52,668 bases of DNA from the NCBI GenBank assembly GCA_041662445.1, contig JBAZSL010000012.1, positions 1-52,668 of the forward strand, written 5' to 3'. Within the stretch, counting starts at the first letter, position 1. Every line of letters begins with the position of its first letter. Under the pieces are notes generated by a model. The model made no database searches. It saw only the letters and a list, made by a program, of their open reading frames with translations, and was not told where the DNA came from. Below, piece after piece: positions 42,364 to 51,026 of the stretch. The translations under genes were made by a program, and so were the position numbers. The DNA comes from UASB124 sp041662445 (lineage in GTDB: Bacteria > Babelota > Babeliae > Babelales > RVW-14).

Positions 42364-44523
42364 ATGTTTTTTCACAAGAAAATTATTATCGTAATCGTAC
42401 TTGGACTCTGGTGCACAACTGCTTTTGGCGCCGTACAGTACCAACCGCTTCCTACAGAAGAAACCAAGCTGGATGAGATAGTTGTTGCTCCTCATGATCA
42501 ATACAATGTATATAAAGCTATTGCGCGAGAATATTCTAAATCGCTGACAGCTTGTGAGGGGCCACAGGGTATTGGCGCTGTCTGTGAAGAATGTGAAAAA
42601 GAAGGTCAAAATGCTTTTCTTAAAAAATGCCTTGAGTGTCAGATGTGTCCAAACGAAGACAGCAGACAACGACTTGTTCTTCAGCTCTTATCTGACTACT
42701 ATGACAAAGCGTCAGCGCCACAATCAACGGTTATGGATGAAATTACCTGGCAAGACCTCAACCTTTTGTGTGGACCAAAATCAAACCCACGTGGCCATCT
42801 TGCTTCAAAAATAGTTGAGGGAAGGGCTGTTACTGCTGCAGGTATCGCCACCATATTCCGCATGCTTGTTGAGCCAATGACTGATATCAATAAACTCCAT
42901 ATTCAACAGGCAATAACGCAAAAATTGGTGCATGATGAAAAGCTTTTTCATGAGCTTGATGCCAAACTCAAAGAATTAGTTATTCCAGAAAATATATTGC
43001 TTTCATTTTGGAACGATGAAGATATTTTTTCTGGCCTTATTTTTCGTCAGATGAAACGTAAAATTCCTTTCGATGAAAAATTTGCCATTGCCAAAAGATT
43101 TTCTGATTGGTTTAACAAAAGTCCTCGTACGCTTGAGCTCTATTCGCGTACTGAAGACGCCTTTGGATACATAGCTAAAGGACTTCTTGCTTACGGAGTT
43201 ATTGCATTGCCGGTAGCAGCAGCATCAGGGCACAGCATCATTCCTGGCGTTTCTGCAGATGAATTAAACAATATCCCACCTTATACAATGCTTGGTCTCA
43301 TGAGCTTTGCGGCTGGAAAAATGTTTGTCCAATCGGTAGCAAGTAGGATTAAAAGTGTTCTTGCAACGTACGGTTATTGGAAAAATGCTTATTATGAAGG
43401 GCGAGGATTAAGTGAAAATTTTGTAACCTACAAATGCATGTATCAAAAAATCGCGTACCTTGCACAATACCTTGCCAACCTTAAATCCATGGAGCAGTTT
43501 GTTAATCAGCATTCAGAACTTGCACAAGCACTTCCATCGGTGCAAAATTTTGCTCAAAACCTGAAAGAACTTACTAAAACCATTCCTGATTTTAAGCTAC
43601 TCATCGATATTCTTGAATCAGATACATTTAAAGGTGAATATACGTTGTCATCTTACTTTATGTCATGCTTCAGCAAGGTTATGGTTGCTTATAAACTTAT
43701 GCAGGAACACAAAGATCGATTGGTTAATGCTATGTTGGCCGTCGGTGAACTTGATGCTCAATTAACCATTGCCAAGCTCTATAAAGATTTTCAACATACA
43801 CCGGTCAAATTTTGTTTTCCTACTTTTATTCAAAATTCACGACCAATGATCATTGCTGAAAATTTCTGGAATCCTTTTTTAAAGGCAGATATTGTTGTTC
43901 CTAACTCGATTCAGATTGGTAATACCAACCCACAAAACGTTATTATTACCGGTCCAAATGCTGGCGGTAAATCAACCATTACCAAAGCGCTTGTATTTGG
44001 TCTTATTCTCGGACAAAGTCTTGGCATTGCGCCCTCTCAAGCATTAGCATTCACCCCGGCAACAACTATCATGACCTACCTCAATATAACTGATGATATT
44101 GCGGCTGGCGCCTCGCACTTCCAAGCTGGCGTAAATCGTGCTGTAGCATTGCTTAAGGCAAGCAAGCAACTCAACTATGGTGAGTGTGGATTATTTGCCG
44201 TTGATGAAGTTTTTAATGGTACGACGCATAAAGAAGGACAAGCTGCAGCGTTTACCCTGATTGAAGAGCTCGGGAAAAATCCAGCAGTTATCTGTGTTAC
44301 CAATACCCACTTTCCACTTATTACCACGCTTGAGCAAAGCGATGGGTTATTCCGCAACTACAAAGTCTCAGTTATTGAGCGTGAGGGCGAAAAAATAATG
44401 TATCCTTACAGGCTCGAACCTGGCATTTCTCATCAAAATGTTGCGCTCAAGATTTTAGAGGAGCGTGGATGTGGTGAGGAATTCGTTAGGCGGGCACAGT
44501 TGCTTCTTGAGCAAGATAATTAA
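42364..44523 (+). CDS. MutS-related ATPase with an N-terminal signal peptide
   Basis: This 719 aa protein begins MFFHKKIIIVIVLGLWCTTAFGA, a good Sec signal with an AFGA cleavage site. A Cys-rich segment (CEGPQ, CEECEKE, CLECQMC) follows at about residues 64-98, then lever-like helices. The MutS ATPase domain is at about 500-719: Walker A GPNAGGKST (about 530), a DDIAAGASHFQAGVNRA block, Walker B LFAVDEVFNGT (about 609) and VTNTHFP. The mismatch-binding domain I of MutS is not seen. A DNA-repair role outside the cytoplasm makes no sense, so a secreted or envelope function is likely. The ATG follows GGGGGT. Confidence 0.82.
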   Translation: MFFHKKIIIVIVLGLWCTTAFGAVQYQPLPTEETKLDEIVVAPHDQYNVYKAIAREYSKSLTACEGPQGIGAVCEECEKEGQNAFLKKCLECQMCPNEDSRQRLVLQLLSDYYDKASAPQSTVMDEITWQDLNLLCGPKSNPRGHLASKIVEGRAVTAAGIATIFRMLVEPMTDINKLHIQQAITQKLVHDEKLFHELDAKLKELVIPENILLSFWNDEDIFSGLIFRQMKRKIPFDEKFAIAKRFSDWFNKSPRTLELYSRTEDAFGYIAKGLLAYGVIALPVAAASGHSIIPGVSADELNNIPPYTMLGLMSFAAGKMFVQSVASRIKSVLATYGYWKNAYYEGRGLSENFVTYKCMYQKIAYLAQYLANLKSMEQFVNQHSELAQALPSVQNFAQNLKELTKTIPDFKLLIDILESDTFKGEYTLSSYFMSCFSKVMVAYKLMQEHKDRLVNAMLAVGELDAQLTIAKLYKDFQHTPVKFCFPTFIQNSRPMIIAENFWNPFLKADIVVPNSIQIGNTNPQNVIITGPNAGGKSTITKALVFGLILGQSLGIAPSQALAFTPATTIMTYLNITDDIAAGASHFQAGVNRAVALLKASKQLNYGECGLFAVDEVFNGTTHKEGQAAAFTLIEELGKNPAVICVTNTHFPLITTLEQSDGLFRNYKVSVIEREGEKIMYPYRLEPGISHQNVALKILEERGCGEEFVRRAQLLLEQDN

Positions 44524-44632
44524 TCCGCAATCAGAAAGACTGTGAATCAGTGCATTTGTAAAGAATAGATGGCGCTCAGCGGTAGAATTATTTGCCCTGT
44601 ATTGCCGATAATATTTAGATCTTGCACAGAAA

Positions 44633-44848
44633 TTAATTTGCACTTAATACCTTCTTCGCTTCATTCATTAATCCTAAGAGCCACTCAAATGGCACATCTA
44701 GATCATTTGGGTTGGCATACCAAATTATTTTCAAAGCGTTATCTTCTTTTTTTATAATTGCTACATCATGACCGTTATAAAGTATTTCAACAATTAATTT
44801 ATACGCATCATCTGGATTATTTATAAAATCAGCAGTCCATTTTTCCAT
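44633..44848 (-). CDS. Probable immunity protein for the adjacent toxin
   Basis: This 71 aa acidic protein begins MEKWTADFINNPDDAY and ends LMNEAKKVLSAN. AAGGA precedes its ATG, which lies 12 bases after the toxin stop. Its size, acidity and position are typical of polymorphic-toxin immunity proteins, and the sequence pattern (bi-aromatic KIIWY, W-L-x-G-L) resembles known small immunity families by eye. Confidence 0.75.
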   Translation of the reverse strand: MEKWTADFINNPDDAYKLIVEILYNGHDVAIIKKEDNALKIIWYANPNDLDVPFEWLLGLMNEAKKVLSAN

Positions 44849-44860
44849 GTCAAAATCCTT

Positions 44861-46849
44861 TTATGGGTTCGGTGTATATTTTTCAAGAAAACCAATAAAT
44901 TTTTGCCCGTCGACAGTCCATCGTGCTCCTAGGCCATCCGGCAATCTAACATCTATGACACGTCCAAACGCATTTGTGTCTCTAATGGTAAACACAGCCT
45001 CTGGGCTTCTTAAAATTTTATTAAGATACTGCATGCCTTGTTCTGTATTTTTTGCTGCATTTCCAGTAACTTCACCTATAAATGATGTCTTTTCTCGAAT
45101 GCAATGTTTTTGAAAAGCTCTCCCAACTGCGGTGTTATTACCAGGAAGTAAAGTATCAGCTGACTTGATCAGGCCATCAACATTGTTCTGAAATTTTTGT
45201 GTAATATTTTCCACTAACTTTGATGGTGATAAACTATTTTTTACTGCCTGAGCCACTGAAACTTCTGAAGCTTCTTGAAATAACGCTGCATCATTCAGGA
45301 TGGCGCTGTCAGCTATAGCTGCAGCATCAGCCCCCTCTTCGACGATCAATTTCCCAAACCCCGCAACCTCAGTTGCATATTGCTCGGTAAATAACCCTTG
45401 TTTGAAAGCACCGCTTAATTCTGCAACTGCAGCACGACTTGTTGCACTAACAAATCCTCCTGCAGCATTGAGTGCCAGGGTATCAAGCACCATGGTGGTA
45501 CCAAGTTCAATTCCATCACCCGCAAGTTCTTTCCATGACTTTTTTTTGAGCTTGTCGTAGGTAGTACGCGCGAGGTGATGCAGTGCTTCTGACTGAGCTT
45601 TGGTTTGTAAGCAGTAGTTTCTTTCGATGCTATAGAGCACCTCATAATTTTTTGAAAATGCAGCCACAAGCAATGCATCCTGGCGAACATCTTCTTGGCC
45701 TACTGCATCAAGAAAAAGTAACCCCATATGCAGTGTTCCCTTCGCCATTCCCTTCCAATGCTCAAGCGTAAGCACAGGATGTACGCCTTTCACTACTCTT
45801 TTTCCAACCGCAGTTGAGTAGTGATACAACGTATGAATACCCTTGGTAAACACCTGTGTAAGATCATGACAAAAATCAGAAATACCAAACGCAAGAGTTG
45901 GAGATTGTTCTACCTTGGCCCGTGCAGCAAAACGATGTATTACCGGCGCTATGATTTGCACATGCGCATCGTGAGAGTACTTACATTCAAGCTCGGAAAC
46001 TTCGCTACGTATGCAGCACAACTCTTTATGGAGCTGACAATCAAGTGGGGTGCCGTAAGTATTACTGAATGCTTCTGTGTACTTATCATCAGCGCTTACA
46101 GGTGGCACGTGCGAGGAATAATCTGAGCACGTGCCGTTACTGGCAATCGTTCTTTTAAGAGCGTCGGCTCGTTGTTGATAGCGCTGAGTTGTTTCCGGAT
46201 CGAGATGAGCAGGCGCTGTGCGGATAGTTTCGAGGAATGTATTATCCGCTACACGAAGGCGTGGTTTTTGCGCCAGAAGCACTATCTTCGCCCTTTCGTC
46301 CTGTATCTTTTTAGCCTCATCGCGTACAAAGTTATGGAACTCTGATTTTTCCTTCCCCAAAAAGAAGCTGTAATCAAACCCGGGAACATAGGCTGTTTCC
46401 TTCCTAAATTTCTTATCATGTTGAATCTTATCGTTGAGCCATAGGATGAAATCTCCATAACATCGGAGTGTGCGTGCATACGTGCGAAAATTATGATCAG
46501 CGAAGCCGGACAAATCACCTAACAGTTCATACTCACCAGGATCAGATTGAAACACACGGTTGTAGTCATCGGGTGACATTTCTACGAGAGTTACATCATC
46601 TCGGTGTTTATCATGATTGCCCTGATTGTCGTGGACGTTAGTGCCATCCACGCTTCTTATTCCCACTACGCTTTGATCGTCAATGGGATATACGTATACG
46701 CTTTGATGATCAGAAGAATGGTGCGAAGTTCGTGGTTGATTTCCATTGTGCAAAACATAATGCACTGAGGGCATAGGTCTGATACCGGATGAGACGTAAA
46801 GAGCAATAATCAAAGCAGCAAGACCAGTTTTCTTATAGCTATCAATCAT
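44861..46849 (-). CDS. Large exported polymorphic toxin
   Basis: This 662 aa protein has a signal-like segment at residues 1-28, then charged helical parts, Ala-rich helices (about 470-560) and a C-terminal tip of about 45 residues, FTIRDTNAFGRVIDVRL then DGLGARWTVDGQKFIGFLE. Tips of this form end several contact-dependent and Rhs-type toxins. The small gene directly downstream fits as immunity. No Hint or RHS repeats are seen. The exact activity is unknown; a nuclease is a reasonable guess. Confidence 0.75.
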   Translation of the reverse strand: MIDSYKKTGLAALIIALYVSSGIRPMPSVHYVLHNGNQPRTSHHSSDHQSVYVYPIDDQSVVGIRSVDGTNVHDNQGNHDKHRDDVTLVEMSPDDYNRVFQSDPGEYELLGDLSGFADHNFRTYARTLRCYGDFILWLNDKIQHDKKFRKETAYVPGFDYSFFLGKEKSEFHNFVRDEAKKIQDERAKIVLLAQKPRLRVADNTFLETIRTAPAHLDPETTQRYQQRADALKRTIASNGTCSDYSSHVPPVSADDKYTEAFSNTYGTPLDCQLHKELCCIRSEVSELECKYSHDAHVQIIAPVIHRFAARAKVEQSPTLAFGISDFCHDLTQVFTKGIHTLYHYSTAVGKRVVKGVHPVLTLEHWKGMAKGTLHMGLLFLDAVGQEDVRQDALLVAAFSKNYEVLYSIERNYCLQTKAQSEALHHLARTTYDKLKKKSWKELAGDGIELGTTMVLDTLALNAAGGFVSATSRAAVAELSGAFKQGLFTEQYATEVAGFGKLIVEEGADAAAIADSAILNDAALFQEASEVSVAQAVKNSLSPSKLVENITQKFQNNVDGLIKSADTLLPGNNTAVGRAFQKHCIREKTSFIGEVTGNAAKNTEQGMQYLNKILRSPEAVFTIRDTNAFGRVIDVRLPDGLGARWTVDGQKFIGFLEKYTPNP

Positions 46850-47086
46850 GTCATTTACCTTTTATTCGGAACAAGAAGAGGCCGTGTGGAGAATTTGTAT
46901 CGGACCACTATATACAAACAACTTCTTATCGTCATGAAAAAATATTTTGTTCTGGCGTCTTTTAATACGCCGCTGATTTTGACGGGGAACAACCGCTACG
47001 ATAAAAAAACCTTAGTTTGGCCAACTAAATTTGACCTAGATTGGTACTTTTACAATTCAGTTTCAACCTACGAACTAGCACCAAAC

Positions 47087-48178
47087 TTAAAAACTAATCA
47101 TCTTTAGTGGCACAAAATTAATCAGATGCTCACGAATGACACCCAATGGATTTCGTCGTTTGGGCAATCGAATCTTTTTTGTTTCAGCTATTAACCGGTC
47201 AATATTTCTTTGGCCAGATCTGCCAAACATCCCACGTAACGCACGTGGACCAACTGAATCCAAAACCTTCTTTATCCCCACAATTTTCAAAATTTGCGAT
47301 GGTCCCAATTCAGGGTTACTGGTTATCAAGTCGACAAGAAACTTTTCCATTTCAGCATCCTCATAATCGACTATAGCAGGACGTTGTCGATCAATTTCAT
47401 CAAGATAATGGAGCAGTACTTTTTGTGCGATTGCAGCATTAAAAAGATTCTGAAAGGTAAGTTCACCATTGATACCTAATTTCTGGGAAAGCTGACGTAT
47501 TTTCTGTGGCTTATTAAGACGTACTTCCATCCTCAATACTTCAAGTTTCTCGTTTCTTTGCAGTTCCCTTAAAAGCGCTGGGACAAGCTCATGCTCATTT
47601 TCTACCGCCCTTTTGATGCTCTTCTTGGCCATTTCAAGGTCTTTGATCTTATCATAGAAGACCACCTCATATGAGTTACAATGCCATTTGTAGCTATGAC
47701 CATCATTGCGATAGTCGGTCTTGTTCACATCAAGCGACAGCTTGGTGTTTGCCTCCTGGATCTTGGTGATGTAATGGTATGGTCTAGATCCGTCGGTAAA
47801 TGGAATATTTTTTGAATAATGAATCGTCGATACGGCAGCTTTTTTAAGCGCTTGAGTGTCAATTTTAACGCCCATATCTTCAAGCGTAATACGCAACTTT
47901 TCCACCACCCTATCAAAATCTTCCTGCTGCAATTCGTCAAAGTTGTTGCCAAAGATGAGTTTGGGCAGAGAAAGCTCAATCTTAAGAATTGTAAATGCTC
48001 CACCGATGTGTTTTGTGCATGTGGTCTGGGTAAGTCGTGGTTTATAATGTCGCTCGTTTTTAACAGGATTTTGTCTTAATGAAGAGAATCCCCCTCCTCG
48101 AACGCATACGGTAAATTTCTGAGGTTCAAGAATGGCATATGATTCTTCAGCCAAGGTCAGAACAATGGTATCCAACAT
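47087..48178 (-). CDS. Phage/plasmid replication initiation protein
   Basis: This 363 aa protein has KIELSLPKLIFGNNFDELQ, then IHYSKNIPFT, a basic KWHCNSYEVVFYDKIKDLE block and EVLRMEVRLNKPQKIRQL. This order resembles replication initiators of filamentous-phage type (gene II/X) and of small plasmids. A tyrosine in one of these blocks could be the nicking residue. It overlaps the SpoVG-like gene by 32 bases. The pair is probably the remnant of a small integrated replicon. Confidence 0.7.
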   Translation of the reverse strand: MLDTIVLTLAEESYAILEPQKFTVCVRGGGFSSLRQNPVKNERHYKPRLTQTTCTKHIGGAFTILKIELSLPKLIFGNNFDELQQEDFDRVVEKLRITLEDMGVKIDTQALKKAAVSTIHYSKNIPFTDGSRPYHYITKIQEANTKLSLDVNKTDYRNDGHSYKWHCNSYEVVFYDKIKDLEMAKKSIKRAVENEHELVPALLRELQRNEKLEVLRMEVRLNKPQKIRQLSQKLGINGELTFQNLFNAAIAQKVLLHYLDEIDRQRPAIVDYEDAEMEKFLVDLITSNPELGPSQILKIVGIKKVLDSVGPRALRGMFGRSGQRNIDRLIAETKKIRLPKRRNPLGVIREHLINFVPLKMISF

Positions 48179-48461
48179 GTAATTTCACTGCCTCTTCAGT
48201 ACTTACAATTTCTTTATACTTTGAAATAACAGCGTGCTCTATTTGTTCAGCAACTAACCGATTGATGGGATGGAAAATGTTAAATCCACCGCGCAGGGCT
48301 TTCCTCGTCGGATATGTTAACCGGTATCCGCCCTGGGGACGTGTAAATATTCCTATTGATCCCAGATAAAAAGAATCGTCAAAGACGATACTTGCAAAAC
48401 CGACAAGGCCGTTGTTGGGTTTAATAGGAACTATGTTAACCTCGGTTACCTTGTGCAGCAT
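48147..48461 (-). CDS. SpoVG-like nucleic-acid-binding protein
   Basis: This 104 aa protein has EVNIVPIKPNNGLVGFASIVFDDSFYLGSIGIF, the SpoVG beta-hairpin layout (V-x-x-V...A-x-x-x-V-x-x-D-x-F-V/Y-x-x-x-I-x-V), then YPTRK for the PSRR/K loop and FHPINRLVAEQIEHAVI for the last helix. SpoVG proteins bind DNA and RNA. Coupled to a Rep gene, it may bind single-stranded replication intermediates. Confidence 0.72.
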   Translation of the reverse strand: MLHKVTEVNIVPIKPNNGLVGFASIVFDDSFYLGSIGIFTRPQGGYRLTYPTRKALRGGFNIFHPINRLVAEQIEHAVISKYKEIVSTEEAVKLHVGYHCSDLG

Positions 48462-48589
48462 ATCTCATGATCCTCTTTAAGCTTTATTGTATTCATTTGT
48501 GGTCAATGCTCCATGTTTATTTGGACATCTCATGCCAACTGAATGCCCCAAATTGAGTACGCTGTTTGAACTGTACTCAAACTTATGCC

Positions 48590-48860
48590 AAACTCCAGTT
48601 TGTGGTTCCGGAACATGTCATCCAGGGGGAGCCAGCTTTCGCTCTAAAGAGCTTCCGCCGTCGCTCCTTCGGAGCTATGGCGTGACAAGTCAACTGGGCA
48701 GCCCGTCCCGTCGTAGCCTTGGCGAAGACGGAGCCAGTCTTCTTAATGAATTTGATATTAATAGAAAAGTTGAGCGAAAGCTGTCACGCCGTAGTTCGCC
48801 GTTGATGGCGTAACGAAGGCGGACATCAACTAATGAATTTGATATTAATAGAAAAATTTT
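48590..48860. repeat. Composite dispersed repeat with two internal direct repeats
   Basis: GGGGAGCCA (48626-48634) and a second GGAGCCAGTCTTC (48730-48742) are followed by two copies of a 25-base block TAATGAATTTGATATTAAT plus AGAAAA (48744-48768, 48831-48855). GC-rich inverted blocks (CCGTCGCTCCTTCGGAGC and similar) lie between. The same parts occur at 50.4-50.7 kb and partly at 52.2 kb. Open frames through this DNA are not genes. The remaining 48462-48589 and 48861-48967 DNA has no feature. Confidence 0.8.
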
Positions 48861-48967
48861 GGACAATTATGACGTTGAAGTGGTGATTCCCAGTTTGCCT
48901 GAACGTAAGTTGTTATACTTTGATAAATGCTTCAAAAGAAAACCATCGAATTTACCGGATAAAAACA

Positions 48968-50371
48968 ATGAAAAAAATTATCTTTTTGATACTTATTTGT
49001 TCCAGATCCATTTTAGCCAATTACAATATTTTTGAGCATGTTCATATTCAACAACCAAATCTTCCGTTTACCAGTGAAACTGAACATTTTAAATTGTATT
49101 GTGTGCCGGATGATAAATTGGCCTGCCAAAAGCTTTTAGATGTTGCTGAAAAGAATTTTAAACAATGCTCCATTGATTTTAATCACCGATATAGCTTCAA
49201 AATAAACTTATATGTATTTCCGTGTTTGAAAGATTTACATATTGCCGTTGGATTACCTGATGCAGAAGATCGTGTGGTAAACATATATGTACCAGAAGAA
49301 CATGCTTTTTTTACCGTTAACCCAGATCGCCATGGCTCTTTTCATTCAACTGCAAGTATTCTTAATTTGAATATGCATGGCTTAACTAATTTATTTATTC
49401 AAGATAAATATGCTCAGAAGAAGATTGCTTTTTGGTTTTCGCATGGCATTGGGCTTTGGAAATCTCAATATCTTGATAAAAAAATTTTAAACAAACTTAT
49501 TCATAATCATCAGCTCATTCCATCATTGGAACAAATGGAAAATTTTGATTCTTCATCAGATATTTATCGAGCCTGTTCATACTTAATAATTGAATATATA
49601 CATCAACAATGGGGATGGGATAAAATTTTGGCTATTTTGGCAGATTATGCCTCTTTTGAAAAAATATTGGGAATCTCAAAAGAAAAATTTAAAACAAAAT
49701 TTATTGATTATCTATGCACGGCTTATTCCTATGGACCTAATCCAAATAGTCGATATCCCTTTCTTGGTCTTGGCAAACTACAAAATGAACGTCGAACGGT
49801 TTTTCTTAAAAATGTTATAACTCGCCCCAATATAATCGTAGGCGATTATACCTATTATGATGATGTAGATGGTGCAGAAAAATTCGAAGACAACAATGTT
49901 CTTTACCACTTCGTAGGAGAAAAATTGATCATCGGCAAGTTTTGTGCAATTGCTTGCGGTGCAAAATTTATTATGAACAATTCACATAAATTTGACGGTT
50001 TTTCGGCTTATATATTTGCTGATTTTGAACAGGGATGGGACAAGGATTACAACTACATGGAAACGCTACCGAGCAAGGGAGATATCATTGTTGGTAATGA
50101 CGTTTGGATTGGCTATGAAGCACTTATTCTACCTGGTGTTCACATAGGAGATGGAGCAATCATTGGGGCGCGAGCTGTTGTAACTAAAGATGTACCACCT
50201 TATGCCATTGTCGCTGGTAACCCCGCACGTATCGTCAAAATGCGTTTTGATGAAAAAACCATTCAAGAATTATTCAAAATTAGTTGGTGGAACTGGCCTA
50301 TTGAAAAAATAACGAGAAACATACCAATAATTATTGGCTGCGATTTACAACAACTGCAAACAGCCCGGTAA
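48968..50371 (+). CDS. Exported fusion: peptidase-MA-like domain plus Vat-like acetyltransferase
   Basis: About 467 aa from ATG 48968 with a signal MKKIIFLILICSRSILA. Residues 20-265 look like a gluzincin-type (peptidase MA-like) domain, with IAFWFSHGIGLWKSQ where HExxH would be, so the zinc site is lost. Residues about 270-460 are a hexapeptide acetyltransferase of the streptogramin A/xenobiotic group: YGPNPNSRYP-like start, GDYTYYDD, IGKFCAIACG, GNDVWIGYEALILPGV, GNPARIVKMRF and ISWWNWPIE. Acetyl-CoA would be needed outside the membrane. The ATG at 48920 is an alternative but hides the signal. Confidence 0.8.
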   Translation: MKKIIFLILICSRSILANYNIFEHVHIQQPNLPFTSETEHFKLYCVPDDKLACQKLLDVAEKNFKQCSIDFNHRYSFKINLYVFPCLKDLHIAVGLPDAEDRVVNIYVPEEHAFFTVNPDRHGSFHSTASILNLNMHGLTNLFIQDKYAQKKIAFWFSHGIGLWKSQYLDKKILNKLIHNHQLIPSLEQMENFDSSSDIYRACSYLIIEYIHQQWGWDKILAILADYASFEKILGISKEKFKTKFIDYLCTAYSYGPNPNSRYPFLGLGKLQNERRTVFLKNVITRPNIIVGDYTYYDDVDGAEKFEDNNVLYHFVGEKLIIGKFCAIACGAKFIMNNSHKFDGFSAYIFADFEQGWDKDYNYMETLPSKGDIIVGNDVWIGYEALILPGVHIGDGAIIGARAVVTKDVPPYAIVAGNPARIVKMRFDEKTIQELFKISWWNWPIEKITRNIPIIIGCDLQQLQTAR

Positions 50372-50437
50372 ATATTGACAGTTACCCATCCTTCCTCAGA
50401 TTTTTAAGGAGCAATATTTTTAGAGGTTCTATCAATA

Positions 50438-50513
50438 TTGAAAAAAGTAACCATTTGCAACATACTCCTCCAATTGAAAGTTCGAAGAGGGGCGATTGTG
50501 GGGAGCCAGTCTT
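50438..50513. repeat. Copy of the recombinase 2 junction sequence
   Basis: 69 of 76 positions equal 29825-29900, with GGGGAGCCA at 50500-50508. Here it is not joined to a recombinase. It may be an empty attachment site, a scar of a lost element or a common genomic repeat. Confidence 0.75.
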
Positions 50514-50703
50514 CGCCCGTTGGGCTACGACTCGGCAAGCCAGCCACGCCATAGTCCCGTCGAAGCTTTTAAGCGAAGACGGACGACGGCGGGCCATCCG
50601 TAATGAATTCGATATTAATAGAAAAATTGACGAAGACTGGTCGCGTCGTAATCCGCCGTCGCTCCTATGGAGCTATGGCGCGATGAAGACGGACATCAAA
50701 TAA
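50514..50703. repeat. GC-rich palindromic repeat upstream of the GIY-YIG gene
   Basis: It contains CGAAGCTTTTAAGCGAAGACGG-type inverted blocks, the 25-base TAATGAATTCGATATTAAT plus AGAAAA block (50601-50625) and GACGGACATCAAA. It is GC-rich against an AT-rich background and continuous with the junction copy before it. Confidence 0.75.
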
Positions 50704-50727
50704 GTCACAAAGCCATAAAAACACCCA

Positions 50728-50967
50728 ATGCGATATGTCTACATTTTGCAAAGTATAAATTTCCCAGAACGATTTTATGTCGGCTCAACGAATGATATAG
50801 CCAGACGCATTCTTGAACATAATCAGGACAAATCACACTATTCTTCTATCTATGCCCCCTGGAAACTCAAAACTTATACTGCTTTCACTGATGATAAACA
50901 AGCCAATGATTTCGAACGCTATCTCAAAACCTCTTCAGGTCGTGCATTTGCGATAAAGAGATTGTAA
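50728..50967 (+). CDS. Small GIY-YIG endonuclease domain protein
   Basis: This 79 aa single-domain protein has the GIY-YIG pattern YVYILQ then FYVGSTNDIARRILEH, with the Arg and His of the active site, and ends FERYLKTSSGRAFAIKRL. Such stand-alone UvrC-type domains are common and of unclear function. It follows a composite repeat, and a truncated copy at 52454 follows a similar repeat. The gene may be the mobile part of a repeat cassette. Confidence 0.85.
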   Translation: MRYVYILQSINFPERFYVGSTNDIARRILEHNQDKSHYSSIYAPWKLKTYTAFTDDKQANDFERYLKTSSGRAFAIKRL

Positions 50968-51026
50968 TCTAAAATCCTCAATCAATTTTTTTACCCCAAA
51001 TATCCCAATAATTTAGGAGTGTAATA

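Noticed and set aside
46886..47107. Rightward open frame of 73 codons
   Set aside because: It has no ribosome site and no recognisable features, and it overlaps the 3' end of the leftward Rep gene.
48487..48813. Open frame of 108 codons through the composite repeat
   Set aside because: Its sequence is repeat DNA that recurs at 50.5 kb in another context; openness follows from GC-rich composition.
48968..50371. Acquired streptogramin or chloramphenicol resistance genes
   Set aside because: Both the Vat-like and CPT-like proteins carry export signals and extra domains, so clinical-type resistance is not supported by sequence alone.
50382..50703. Open frames on both strands through the repeat before the GIY-YIG gene
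   Set aside because: They are translations of repeat DNA and lack protein-like features.
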